Assembly: GCA_903813345.2 (NCBI GenBank)
Contig: CAIIXF020000008.1
Location: 4,287,341-4,351,340, forward strand
Length of the DNA: 64,000 nt
DNA from: Owenia fusiformis
Lineage: Eukaryota; Annelida; Polychaeta; Sabellida; Oweniidae
Reading direction: 5' to 3'
Positions 34,800 through 45,592 of the stretch are shown here, piece by piece; position 1 is the stretch's first letter, and each line of letters begins with the position of its first letter. Below the pieces are notes generated by a model. That model saw nothing but the letters and a program-made list of their open reading frames with translations, was not told where the DNA came from and did not search any database. The position numbers and the translations under genes were made by a program.

Positions 34800-34990
34800 T
34801 ATGTGATAGTCAGTATGACCTAAAATATCATTATTATGTCATATTGTCAGCATGACCTAAAATATCATTATTATGTCATATAGTCAGTATGACCTAAAAT
34901 ATCAATGTTATGTCATATAGTCAGCATGACCTAAAATATCATTTTATTACATTATATTGTCTGTCTGAGCTAAAATATCATGAGTATGTT
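34800..34990 (+). repeat. About 37-bp tandem repeat
   Basis: Five units of AGTCAGTATGACCTAAAATA, TCATTATTATGTCATAT. Confidence 0.9.
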
Positions 34991-35388
34991 ACATGTACTG
35001 CTATTTTATGAAATTTTGGAATTGATCATGGAGGTATAATATATTCCAAATTTTTTTTGTGATTTAACTATTAATAAAGAATAGAATTAAGTTCATTGAA
35101 TTCAACAACTATTATCATCTATTTATTTCTATTATAAATATTGCAAAATGATGATTATTATCACTTAATTATGTGATTTAGTTGTTGACTCATGTACCCA
35201 TGTGGGAGAACACGTATGATGTGTCACACATTTGGCTGTCTTTCTAACTGTTAGTCCATCCATTTGTCCTTTTGTCAGTATATCCATTTGTCAACGTGGT
35301 TGGTACAAATCAAAACTACTTTTCATATAAGTTTGTACTCACATTCATTCAGGTCTGATTTTGTCATTTTACAAAAGTAGTACTTCTC

Positions 35389-35541
35389 ATGGTACCATAT
35401 TCACTTTATGGTACCATATTCACTTTATGGTACCATAATCACTTTATGGTACCATATTCACCTTATGGTACCATATTCATGTTATGGTACCATATTCACT
35501 TTATGGTACCATAATCACTTTATGGCACCATATTCACTTAG
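35389..35541 (+). repeat. 19-bp tandem repeat with ATGGTACCAT palindrome
   Basis: Eight units of ATGGTACCATATTCACTTT with few changes. It lies directly downstream of the minus-strand UNC93A-like gene; the last unit contains that gene's stop codon (complement TCA at 35534-35536), so the array would be transcribed in its 3' UTR. Confidence 0.95.
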
Positions 35542-35763
35542 TGTCACTTTTTGTTTGAAGTTTCCATTTGAATTGTATAAGAAGTTCCAGTATTGTGTAG
35601 CTCACCATGGCAACCAACAACATTCCTATGGTGATGTAAGCCTTGGTTGATACACATAAGAAAGCCTGGATAGCAAATGATGTTGATACGCCTATAGACT
35701 GCCACATGTTTCGACTCACAAAACCACAGTCCAGTGTATCAGGGAATAGTATGTTGATGATAG
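35534..35763 (-). CDS. UNC93A: UNC93A-like exon 3, with stop
   Basis: 230 nt, phase 1: SIINILFPDTLDCGFVSRNM, WQSIGVSTSFAIQAFLCVST, KAYITIGMLLVAMVSYTILE, then a short charged tail ending KSDTK and TGA. Aligns with the final helices of UNC93A. Acceptor TTTTTTTAG on the minus strand. Confidence 0.92.
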
Positions 35764-36062
35764 CTAAAAAAATGAGAGAATAATTTATATATTTTTTATT
35801 TTATTCATAAGTGAAGTCAACCCCTGCAGTTTTACAGTCAAAAAATACCAGGAGCATGTCAGGTCTCGTGAAGTTTTGAATAGATTGTATTGATTCTTAA
35901 TAAAATATGCAAATTATTCTTGTTTATAATTTATGTTCATGTCTTTGAGATACAATATGAGTGATTGAGTGTCTTTGACCTATTTTTTTATTGATGATTG
36001 TTTTTATTTTTTATTTGTAACAGATATTACATTGATTGATTATCATTTCAAATTCAACTTAC

Positions 36063-36330
36063 AATTTTCCTGTGTTTGCCATATGGCGTGTGCCAAGCCA
36101 TAAATTGCAGGAAGTGTGAAAAACAACCAGAACTGATCAGTGGAAGGTTCCCATAGCAACATTGTTACTATGGCGAGCATATTAAGAGATGCTGCTATAG
36201 CGACAAAGACCTGTCTTGGTATCCACCGATGGATGATTCCAATGAGGCTGGCGCTAATGGTGTTAGTTATTCCCATACACAACATGGTGAGACCAATATA
36301 ACCAACCCCTAGCTCACAGCTTATATAGGC
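36063..36330 (-). CDS. UNC93A: UNC93A-like exon 2
   Basis: 268 nt, phase 0 to 1: AYISCELGVGYIGLTMLCMG, ITNTISASLIGIIHRWIPRQ, VFVAIAASLNMLAIVTMLLW, EPSTDQFWLFFTLPAIYGLA, HAIWQTQEN. Matches the region of human UNC93A ending in VWQTQNN. Minus-strand acceptor TTATTTCCAG, donor GTAAGT. Confidence 0.95.
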
Positions 36331-36490
36331 CTGGAAATAAGATTAAAAATGGCGTAAATAAAATTAAAAATGACATTAACATTACAAAAGTGTATTCCAA
36401 GTGTCCATATTTATTGTAGAACAGAATGGTTCAAAACTTTTCCCATTCATATTGGGCAGGTTGATAGAATGATTTTATATTTTAGTGCCA

Positions 36491-36544
36491 TTTACAGGGT
36501 AGGCCAAAAAATGTCACCCTTATTTGATTTGGCTCACTCTGTAA
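36491..36544 (+). mobile_element. Very small inverted-repeat element
   Basis: TTACAGGGTAGGCC at the left and, reversed, TTACAGAGTGAGCC at the right match at 12 of 14 positions over 54 bp, lying in intron 1 of the UNC93A-like gene. The ends are mariner-like. Confidence 0.45.
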
Positions 36545-36636
36545 TAGTACTGTTTTGAGTGTGATTCTATTTGTTTATAGGGAAAGCTAGGGTTTTTGAA
36601 AAGAAATATATGTAAAGTCTTTATTCATTCCCTTAC

Positions 36637-37797
36637 CTGAGTAAAGTCACCCCATATGAGTGAATTTCTAAATCCATTATATACAAACAATGCTATGAGT
36701 GGCAGCATTCTTGGATTCCCCTGTAGTTTGATTGTCTTTAATATTCTATCTACTGCTGAAATAGTTTTGGTTGGTTTGTGTGGATCAATTATGAACAGTG
36801 TCAACATTCCAAGGACGATACATCCAGAATATACACCAACTAGGAGATAGATTTTCTCGTTTGGTGGTCGAATGATGTTTGTTCCGGTCAAATTTGAATT
36901 TGGGCAGAATTCTGGACCACAGACATCGTTGAGTGTTGTAGCATTGTTGATATTATCATCGATTGGTTCTGTGTCATCCAATAGGATGCTAGCTGAAATT
37001 AACTCCCCCCAGATTCTTGCACTGTTGACCATTGCTAGCATTAGACCATGGAATGAGTCAATTATCGAGCGAGTGTCTGATGTTTTCTTGATGTATATGT
37101 AGTCCAGTGCTAGAGATGTAACCACAGTTGGATTGGCAACCCAGTTTATCCCTGTTCCAATTCCATATAATATACTCGTTGGTATGAGGCTATACCAACT
37201 GGGAAAGGCATTCGCTACTATAAAAGTCAGCAATAACATCCAAGAGACGAAAAATGACTTTCTAAGACCAAGTTTGTTGAAAAAAGAAGGTGCAATGAGC
37301 AAACTAGAAATGGCATACCCAGCCCATTGACAACTGATAGCAGCTGCCCCAAGGCCTCCTTCTTTATTTAAACTACTCTGAAGGCCGGTCAAACTAAAAT
37401 GTGGGATATTGACTATCATTGCTCCAATGGTTAGAGTAAATAAGTTCTTCAGTATTTTCTGTTTGGTGTCCAGATTTGGCTTTCGTTCTTCTGTTGTATC
37501 TGTGTCATCATCTATTGTAACGTGAGGCTCTATTATTTGTTGTTGGCTCTGAGACCTTTTCTCACCCAAATTTTGCTTCAAACTGTACATTTTCACCATT
37601 TTGAAGAGTTTGTGTGGTTTTGAAAAAAGACAATCGAGTTTCCTCAGCTTACTTTCAAATCTCTCGATGTCGATTTTCATCAGACTTATAAGTACGATAC
37701 CAACCTGACCTAACCATGACATGTGACCATGACATGTGACCATTACATGTGACCCATGCATGTGTCCTTCGTACATTCTGGTCAGGAATTGTGACAT
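36637..37797 (-). CDS. UNC93A: UNC93A-like exon 1
   Basis: 387 codons ending LIWGDFTQ, donor GTAAGG on the minus strand, phase 0. Hydrophobic segments that I read as membrane helices lie at about residues 119-136, 153-171, 181-198, 203-219, 248-270, 316-337 and 362-379. The loop at 275-312 has N-X-S/T sites and two cysteines (CGPEFC), as in human UNC93A. An in-frame TGA six codons before the ATG closes the frame upstream, unless an upstream exon joins here. A 13-bp unit GTCACATGTMATG is repeated three times within the first 30 codons, which suggests that the extreme N-terminus may not be protein-coding. Confidence 0.9.
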
Positions 37798-39776
37798 CCT
37801 TTGCAGAAAATGTCAATAATCAAAATTTGAGAGATTAAAATACTTGTGAAAAATTGTTAAATATGAAATGACTAATCTAATTAATTTTTTATTCCTGACT
37901 TTAGAATAGTCCTTCTAATGACTTTAGAAGTCCTTTAGAATAGAAAAAAATGTATATATATGGTTGATATTTTAAAGATAAGACTCAGAATAGGTATATC
38001 TAGATTTACAATTTATTACTGGAATAGTACATTGTCTGAAGGGGTCTATTTACCCTGAATTTATCAGCTAGCTACATTACCCTCTGTTTATAACAGATGA
38101 TTTCATATTTTTCTTACTGATAAGATTTTAACCATCTGTGACGTAGCTTGCATGGCATATTGAGAGTTTTTTTAAAGCGAATGTTAGCGGAAAAATCAGT
38201 GTCATGATTTTTTCTACAGACGTCTATTAGGTATAGGGTAGCTCATAGAATATAACAATCTGTATCTCAGAGTGTAGACATGGTCATCTCTTTTAAAGAT
38301 TGAAAGGGTATGTCTGGGGGTCAGTCAATTTTCTAAACTCAAGGAGTTAGTACTTTTAATAAGGGCTTCAATTTTTACATAATTAATGAGTATTAAAGTG
38401 GCAGTATTATTGTTAATACCATCCCTCCTAATATTTGTTATTAGAATATTATAATTTATAATGATAATTGTTAGAAAATTATACATAATTTATAATGATA
38501 ATGTATTAGATTAACATTTACCAGATATAAATCAGGTAAGATAGATATGTTGTTTACTATTTTGGAAACAATAAATAAGCAGATAACTTTAGAATATTAT
38601 TCTAATCCAGATAATTGTTTTGCTGTCCTATTTCTAGATGAATTTCATTTCATCTGTGAAAATAACATTGACTAACTAAAATAATTTATAGCAATGAATT
38701 TAGTAGAATATTTGGATGTCCCTCATACAGATGACTTTTAATGGCATATTAAAGTTTTCCTAAAGCCAACAAGCCAAAACAGTATATTTTGTATTTTAGT
38801 GATCGATTTGAATCAACGAGTTTTTATTGTGATGCACAATTTATAGCATTTATAGAATTAGAATTGATTATACTTTTTTCAACTTATAAATTTCTTTAAT
38901 TTTATGTTTGAATTACCACTTTAACGGCACTTGTTAACTGAAGGACTGGTGTTTACTTAAAGGGACTTGTTTATAACAATACATTAAGATTTTTATAACT
39001 TAATTGATGTTATTGTTAGTTTGACCTAAAATATCATGATTGTGTTATATAATTTATTCAAGAGCAACTTAAACACTGCTTTAAATAAATGTCCCTGAGA
39101 TCAACAGAAAGGAACAGGTGTTCAATTGTGAACTGAAAGTTGACCAGTATGTATTTATTTCAACACCAGGTGGCTAACTGGGGTCAGACTTAAACTTCCA
39201 GATAATCATTTGCTCTTATTATATTCCTTATTTATCCAACGGTTTATTTAATACCTGTGGCTTAGTAAGTGTTCTGAACAAACGAAATGACATCCGATCC
39301 GGGGATTCCTAAGGGCCTATTACATTAGTAGACAAAGGGGGTGAGGTCTCAGACCTAGGCACATTTTTGTGTTTTCATCTGATCAGTGTTACCCTGCTTC
39401 GGAAATCCCCACAACAGTCTTTGGCATGACACAAGATCACGTGATATGCAAATGAGAGAACCCCGTTGTTTTTCCAGCAGAACAACCAAAATAGATGCAG
39501 ACAATCTTCATTTCAGAATGTTTTGTGATTAAAATTTCCTAAATGATCAAAAAGATATTACATTATCGGGATATATTGGTTTTACTTACCAATCAATAAC
39601 ATGTGCGGATATATTTAGCTCTGGACATAATGTCCAAAGGGGATGACAATGATCATCAGAAAAATACTTTGTGCAACTCCTTATTCTATTGGTTGATAGA
39701 ATAGTATAAAGTAAAATACAGTAAAAAACTGAATGCCAAATATATCGAATTTGCGAACAAGGCACGTTCCAGATAT
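37798..39776 (+). other. Intron 18 between UNC93A and the Helitron-like cluster
   Basis: About 2 kb of AT-rich DNA with no coding signal. Only short local duplications (TAGAATATTATAATTTATAA-type, about 38430-38510). Confidence 0.5.
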
Positions 39777-41010
39777 ATAATTATGACTCACAAAAATGAT
39801 AGGTGTTTGATTTATGACATTTCTAAAACGTTCAGATAATCACTTGGTCTTATTATCACATATTTATTATTATCCCATCGAACGAAGTTCGGAGGGATAT
39901 AGGGAACGCCTCCGTTCGTCCGTCCGTACGTCCGTCCGTACGTCCGTCTGTCCGGGCGATAACTCAAATACCGTTTGCCCGATTTTGTTCATATTTTATA
40001 CACAGGTGCCCTATGAGGGTAGAAGTTCTGCTCGAAAGCCAATTTTCAAAATGGCCGCTCATTTAAAAATGGCGGCCATTTTAGTGCCGATTTTACAGTA
40101 ATTTAGGTGCAATATGTAAAACTGTAATAGCAATATGTTTTAAATGTAAAAAAAATTATATAGGACATTAATAAAACTAGAAATGTAGATATCAAAAAAG
40201 CACATGGCAGCCATTTTGAAAAATGGCGGCCTTTACTCGTTCTTTTACGATTTTTGCTGTAACTCGAAAAGTAGTGGAGCGATTTTGTTCATATTTGGTA
40301 TGTGAATACTATAAGCATGGCACACTGTCTAATGACACTTTTGGTAGAAGGCGGCCATTTTGAAAAATGGTGGCCATTTTGAAAAATGGCCGCCATTTTA
40401 ACTTATTTTACTAAAACTCGAAAAGTAGTGGAGCGATTTTGTTCATATTTGGTACGTGAATACGTATAAGCATGGCACACTGTCTAATGACACTTTTGGT
40501 AGAAGGCGGCCATTTTTCAAAATGTCCGCCATTTTAACTTATTTTACTATAACTCAAAAAGTAGTGGAGCGATATTGTTCATATTTGGTATGTGAATACT
40601 ATAAGCATGGCACACTGTCTAATGAGACTTTTGGTAGAAGGCGGCCATTTTTCAAAATGGCCACCATTTTAACGTATTTTACTATAACTCGAAAAGTAGT
40701 AGAGCGATTTTGTTCATATTTGGTATGTGAATATTATAAGCATGGCACACTGTCTAATGACACTTTTGGTAGAAGGTTCCCGTTTTGAAAAATGTTCGAT
40801 GGGATTCGCTACGCTTTGGCGTTGCCGTTGTTCTAGTTTAATAAATATAATAATTCTGGTTTATATTATGATGACTCACAAAAATGATAGCTGTTTAATT
40901 TATAACATTTCTAAAACTTTCAGATAATCACTTGGTCTTATTATCACCCATTTATTATTTAATAAATATAATAATTCTGGTTTATATTATTATGACTCAC
41001 AAAAATAATA
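39777..41010 (+). repeat. About 120-bp tandem repeat hosting the H3 insertion
   Basis: Units outside H3 read TTTAATAAATATAATAATTC, TGGTTTATATTATGATGACT, CACAAAAATGATAGCTGTTT, ..., CAGATAATCACTTGGTCTTA, TTATCACCCATTTATTA. One copy lies left of H3 (39777-39869), one right (40837-40957), and a third begins at 40958. The 40957/40958 junction is the empty equivalent of the H3 insertion point. Confidence 0.9.
39870..40836 (+). mobile_element. Helentron/HINE-like element copy H3 with empty-site proof
   Basis: 967 bp: TTATCCCATCGAACGAAG at the 5' end, then a CGTCCGTCCGTA microsatellite, then a module of about 150 bp repeated (AAAAGTAGTGGAGCGATTTT, GTTCATATTTGGTATGTGAA, AGCATGGCACACTGTCTAAT, GGCGGCCATTTTGAAAAATG), then GTTCGATGGGA, the hairpin GCTACGC-TTTG-GCGTTGC and CTAG. 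The neighbouring empty site reads ATTTATTA-TTTAATAAA, exactly the two flanks joined, with no target duplication. ORFs across it are products of the repeats. Confidence 0.85.
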
Positions 41011-41392
41011 ATTGTTAAAGTGACATCATAAGAAATCCAGTCTTATCACACCTGGTAAAAATTTATGCTAGAATAATAAATGATGGCAAAAATGTAGAGG
41101 AAATGCTTAGAAATTTAAAACTAATATACTGCTACACTACTTTGTGAAATTTTGGGTTCATCATAAGGTTTAGTAGATCGCAAAAAAAAACATTTTGTGA
41201 TCTTACTATTACTAATTAAGGGTATGATTAGATTCTGTTAATTGAGTATCTATGTACTTCTGTTTTTAATATTGCAAAACAAGAATTATTATCACCGAGT
41301 TATCATTATTAAATTAAAAAGCTGTCAAAACATGATATATATGTCGTTGTTAAAAATGTGATATATATACAGAATATCACATCATTTTGAGT

Positions 41393-41510
41393 GATATCAT
41401 TTTTATCGCCAAGTTGATATCAAATATCAACACGATTGATATCAACACGAGTGAGCGAAGTGAATGAGTGTTGATATTTGATGATATCTACGAGGCGATA
41501 AAATGATATC
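41393..41510 (+). repeat. Hairpin with arms of about 41 bp
   Basis: GATATCATTTTTATCGCC and CAAATATCAACAC on the left return as the complement in GTGTTGATATTTG and GGCGATAAAATGATATC on the right; the centre is CGATTGATATCAACACGAGTGAGCGA-like. Confidence 0.8.
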
Positions 41511-41532
41511 CCGAGAAATTAGGTGATATTGC

Positions 41533-42573
41533 GTTTATCCCATGATTACAATTCGCCAATTCTTGGTCAGACGAATTTGCACCAGCCATTTTGATTTGTA
41601 CTTTACTCACTGCACAGTAACATGCACTACTTTCTGTACATGATATAGTTTGTCATAAATACCATTTTAATCGTTATTAACCTTTACCATGCTGCCTTAT
41701 TTCAGCAAATATATCCCACGCAACTGGCTTATTTTTCAAAGAGTGCAAAAAATGATATACCTGGACTAAATAATTAATATCTCAATAACTACTGAATGAA
41801 TCTGGATAAAATTTTCACAAAGGGAAGATACAGTGGCCTGGCTCATGAAAAAAATGTTCTCATGAATTTTTTCGTACATTAACACGACTGGGCATAAATA
41901 TACCATGAATACTCCTCCGGAATCCGCCGCTCCGCCTCTTCGTCTGGTCAGAATCCAAATCTGAATTTGCAGCGATCGAATGTTCAATTTTTCAATTCAG
42001 AAAATATTCTAGTTTCTATTTTCGATGACCGTTATCGGCTTCCAAGAGCCTAAAGAGCTCGAAATCGTAATCCTTTTCCTCCACATTTTCGTTGTGATCG
42101 TATTTGTCCACCATTTTGTACGATTCGTTCACTAAAAACGACTAAAACACTGTTTAAATTGTTGAATTGAGAATTATTTTTCGAAATATCGCCATTTCTA
42201 GGTCAACAGGAAGTCATGTTAGGCACTGAATAAATCAGGCAATCTAATTGGACAATACGAATGGCGCGAAAAAGTAAAGTTTTTAAAAGTTTGAAATCGG
42301 GCGTACGGGTCCGCCGGCAGTTGTGAGAGACATTTTAGTCTCGGCGGACGAGTCCGCCGGCAGCACGCTAAAGGTTAAGCAGCTATTTTCTCAAAAGAGA
42401 ATAAATTATCTGACCTAATTTCCAACAATATTGTGGCGCGAAATGCAAATGTGATATCACACGGATATGAGTTTGATAAACGATTTTCTGGAAAATATCA
42501 CACGGATTTCAATAATAATCAGAAATATCAATAGCTGTTATTGTACAGATAACACATTAATCGTGGGATAAAT
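41533..42573 (+). mobile_element. Candidate element with TTTATCCCAYGATTA ends
   Basis: GTTTATCCCATGATTA at 41533-41548 is inverted at 42558-42573 (14 of 16). Between them lie a more GC-rich block and CACACGGAT repeats near the right end. No target duplication recognised and no protein; the hairpin just outside may belong to it. Confidence 0.45.
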
Positions 42574-42782
42574 GTAGTTGTCAAATCGTGATTCTTCTCA
42601 ATTTATCATCTCAGAACTATAGTTACAAGTTAACAATGTTATGTATGGCAGGGTCTCATTTTTTTCATTTTTTACATTTCATGTCAAATGTTTCATAATT
42701 CACACACAAAGTAGGAACTTTAAACCTCAAATCTCTGATAGATTTATGAGTGCCTCTGCACTGGCTCTTATGTACCTCCTTA

Positions 42783-44243
42783 TTATCCCATCGAACGAAG
42801 TTCGGAGGGATATAGGGAACGCCTCCGTCCGTCCATACGTCCGTACGTACGTACGTACGTCCGTCCGTCTGTCCGTCCGTCCGGGCAATAACTCAAATAC
42901 CGTTAGCCCGATTTTGTTCATATTTTGTACACATATACCCAATGGGGGAAGAACTTCTGCTCGAAAACCGATTTTCAAAATGGCCGCTCATTTAAAAATG
43001 GCGGCCATTTTAGTGCCGATTTTACAGTGATTTAGGTACTGCATATAAAACTGTAATAGCAATATGTTTTAAATGTAAAAAAAGTTATATAGGACATTGA
43101 TTAAGCTAGAAATGTAAATACAGAAGAAATACCTGGCAGCCATCTTGAAAAATGGCTGCCTTTGCACGTCTTTTTACGATTTTTGCTGTAACTTGAAAAG
43201 TAGTGGAGCGATTTTGTTCATATTTGGTATGTGAATACTTTAAGCATGGCACAATGTCTGATGACATTTTTGGTAGTAGGCGGCCATTTTGAAAAATGGC
43301 CGCCATTTTTACGTGTGTTATTTAACATTTTTTACTGTAAGTCAAAAAGTAGTGGAGCGATTTTGTTCATATTTGGTATGTGAATACTTTAAGCATGGCC
43401 CAATGTCTAATGACATTTTGGGTAGTAGGCGGCCATATTGAAAAATGGCCGCCATTTTTACGTGTTATTTTACATTTTTTACTATAACTCAAAAAGTAGT
43501 AGAGCAATTTTGTTCATATTTTATATGTGAATACTATAAGCATGGCACACTGTCTAATGACACTTTGGGTAGTGGGCGGCCATTTTGAAAAATGGCCACC
43601 ATTTTTTACGTTTTTTACTCTAACTTGAAAAGTAGTAGAGCGATTTTGTTCATATTTGATATGTGAATACTTATGAGCCTTGCACACTGTCGCATGACAC
43701 TTCGCGTAATAGGTGGCCATTTTAAAAAATGGCTGTCATTTTTACATTTTTTACTATAACTCAAAAAGTATTGGAGCGATTTTGTTTATATTTGATATGT
43801 GAATACTTAAGCATGGCACATTGTCAAATAAAACTTTAGGGAGTAGTCGGCCATTTTGAAAAATGGCCACCATTTTTATGTGTGTTATTTTACATTTTTT
43901 ATTATAATTCAAAAAGTAATAGAGCGATTTTGTTCATATTTGATATGTGAATACTGGTAAGGATTGCATACTGTCTTATGACATTTTGGGTAGTGGGCGG
44001 CCATTTTAAAAATGGCCAGTATTTACATGTATGCGTGGGCGATTTTTTTAAAATTTTATATGTGGCTACTTAAAAGCATATTACTTCTGCTGATGACAAC
44101 TTGTCTAGTGAGCAACCATTTTGAAAATGGTGGCCTTTCTTATGGGTTTTATTTTACGATATTTGCTATATATTTTGTTTGTAAAATGCCAGCCATTTCT
44201 GTTCGATGGGATTCGCTACGCTTTGGCATTGCCGTTGTTCTGG
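42783..44243 (+). mobile_element. Helentron/HINE-like element copy H4
   Basis: 1461 bp. 5' TTATCCCATCGAACGAAG, microsatellite CGTACGTACGTCCGTC, about six 150-170-bp modules each ending in GGCGGCCATTTTGAAAAATG-type palindromes, then GTTCGATGGGA, hairpin GCTACGC-TTTG-GCATTGC and CTGG followed by T. Same orientation as H1-H3. Modules near the left are more like H3 than those near the right. Confidence 0.82.
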
Positions 44244-44376
44244 TTATTAATATCTCCCTAAAATTTGAACTGGTGTATACTTAAATGTTTTCTTTATCGT
44301 GCTAGGTTCTGTAACAATTTTATGTCCTTTTATCTTTTAGGCACTTGTACTAAGTAAATTGTGCAACGTGCATATA

Positions 44377-44953
44377 TACAGGGTGGTCAAAAAAAATGGA
44401 AACCCTGCATTTTCCTTATATCTTTGTCACTTTAAGGAATTACTCCCTGATATTTCACACATTTGTACATCATTCAATTTCCTACCACACTACCATATTT
44501 CATGACCATCAGACTGATAGTCACAATTTTACAGCACTTTGAATAACATGCTTCAGATTTGACCATTATCGCTCTGTAGGCAAAGAGCACAGTTGTCAAT
44601 GAGCCTAATGCATTCCTCAGCAAATATGGCCTGAATGAAACAGATGATCTCACTTTTGAGGTTCGCTATTGTCCTGAGGTCATTCTCATATACTCTATCT
44701 CTGCCATATCCTCACAGGTAGGGACATTTTAGACGATGAGTACAGGTTTCCCCACAACGCAATAGTGGCCACTGGGCATGTTCTTTAAAGTACTGTAACA
44801 TTGTGACTATCAATCTGATGGTCATGAAATAAAGTAGGCTGGTAACAAATTGAATGATGCACAAAAGTGTAAAATATCAGGGAGTTTTTCTTTAAAATAA
44901 CAAAGATATGAGGAAAATGGTAATAGGGTTTCCATTTTTTTTACCACCCTGTA
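44377..44953 (+). mobile_element. Mariner-like element with long inverted ends
   Basis: TACAGGGTGGTCAAAAAAAA on the left and, reversed, TACAGGGTGGTAAAAAAAAT on the right, both opening with TA. Symmetry continues for about 175 bp into each arm (TCATGACCATCAGACTGATA and its relative, ACTCCCTGATATTT and its relative). The middle keeps a piece of transposase. Confidence 0.85.
44553..44711 (-). pseudogene. Transposase C-terminal fragment, decayed
   Basis: Fifty-two codons and a TGA: RVYENDLRTIANLKSEI, IQAIFAEECIRLIDNCALCL, QSDNGQI. The pattern RVY-N-RTI--LK-EI ... C---NG--I is that of the C-terminus of mariner/IS630-type transposases. The frame upstream is immediately closed by a stop, so only a remnant is present. 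It lies between the inverted arms of the 44377-44953 element. Confidence 0.65.
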
Positions 44954-45309
44954 TTTTGCATAATTTCTTTAATTTCATGAAATATGTCACATTATTGTAC
45001 TACAGGACTACCCCAAATCCTTGAGTTTTTTTGTTTTTGTACTCAAATCGAAAATGATATTTTTATTCATTTTGTCTTTTTTTATCAATAGAAAGATTAT
45101 GTCAGTAAAAGTGTAAAATTTGACAGCGATGCCTGATTTCCCCAAGGTGTATTTGTATTAGCTGTAAAATCGGGGCTTTCACATCCTGTTATTGAATGAA
45201 ATGAAAGTTCAGAATTAAACCCATTGGCATTATTCTTGTTTTTCCATTTCAAACAGTTAAGAATCATGACTTGCCTGTACTTTATTTAACCCAATTAGAA
45301 TATGTTGAT

Positions 45310-45480
45310 ATCGGCAAGTTGATTAAGTATAAGTATTTAGTATAAGTTATAAATTCAGATTGTAAAGTTATAAGTTAGGGTACTAGTTAGTTAATATATA
45401 AGTTATAAATTCAGATTGTTAAGTTATAAGTTAAGGTATTAGTTAGTTAAGGTATAAGTTATAAATTCACATTGATAATT
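45310..45480 (+). repeat. Tandem repeat of about 60 bp
   Basis: Two and a half units of TATAAGTTATAAATTCAGAT, TGTTAAGTTATAAGTTAAGG, TATTAGTTAGTTAA. Confidence 0.85.
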
Positions 45481-45496
45481 TGCAAAAGGGTAAAAA

Positions 45497-45592
45497 CATC
45501 ATGATAAACCATGACATTTCATTTCTTCTCAGTCATAAGAGGCTTCTGGTGAAACAGAAAGATGCTATGAGTATCAGAATGGGCGAACACTT
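45497..45592 (+). repeat. Dispersed repeat, copy 2
   Basis: Same-strand relative of 13745-13840; the conserved order of blocks and the shared TTCTTCTCAG and AGATGCTATGAGTATCAG suggest a family with further copies elsewhere. Confidence 0.8.

Larger units (their letters stand above)
28384..35533 (+). other. SOS1 intron 18, left third
   Basis: No gene that I can support in 7 kb. It holds a four-copy diverged tandem repeat (29600-30100), a 23-G run, a hairpin at 31112-31174, an interspersed repeat at 32755-32960, a mariner-like end at 34087, GAACACC-rich sequence, and two small tandem arrays. Other parts are AT-rich and featureless to me. Confidence 0.6.
35534..37797 (-). other. UNC93A: UNC93A-like gene, three coding exons
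   Basis: A multi-pass membrane protein of the UNC93 branch of the major facilitator fold. The exons join in phase to 552 codons from the ATG at 37795-37797. The N-terminal half carries GLQSSLNKEGGLG and SWYSLIPTSILYGIGTG and the second half AIWQTQEN, all family hallmarks. Human UNC93A is about 457 residues; the extra length is an N-terminal extension of about 110 residues, part of which may be untranslated (ATGs at codons 67 and 70 are alternatives). The gene lies wholly within SOS1 intron 18, antisense to it. Transport substrate unknown; family members act as ion-channel regulators or trafficking partners, so no precise role is claimed. Confidence 0.93.

Noticed and set aside
36656-37330. 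Plus-strand ORFs opposite UNC93A exon 1
   Set aside because: Shadows of the minus-strand coding exon.
40456-43720. ORFs in the Helentron-like modules (for example 40456-40788 and minus-strand 43106-43306)
   Set aside because: They follow the 150-bp modules and share no protein family; the same peptide is repeated because the DNA is repeated.
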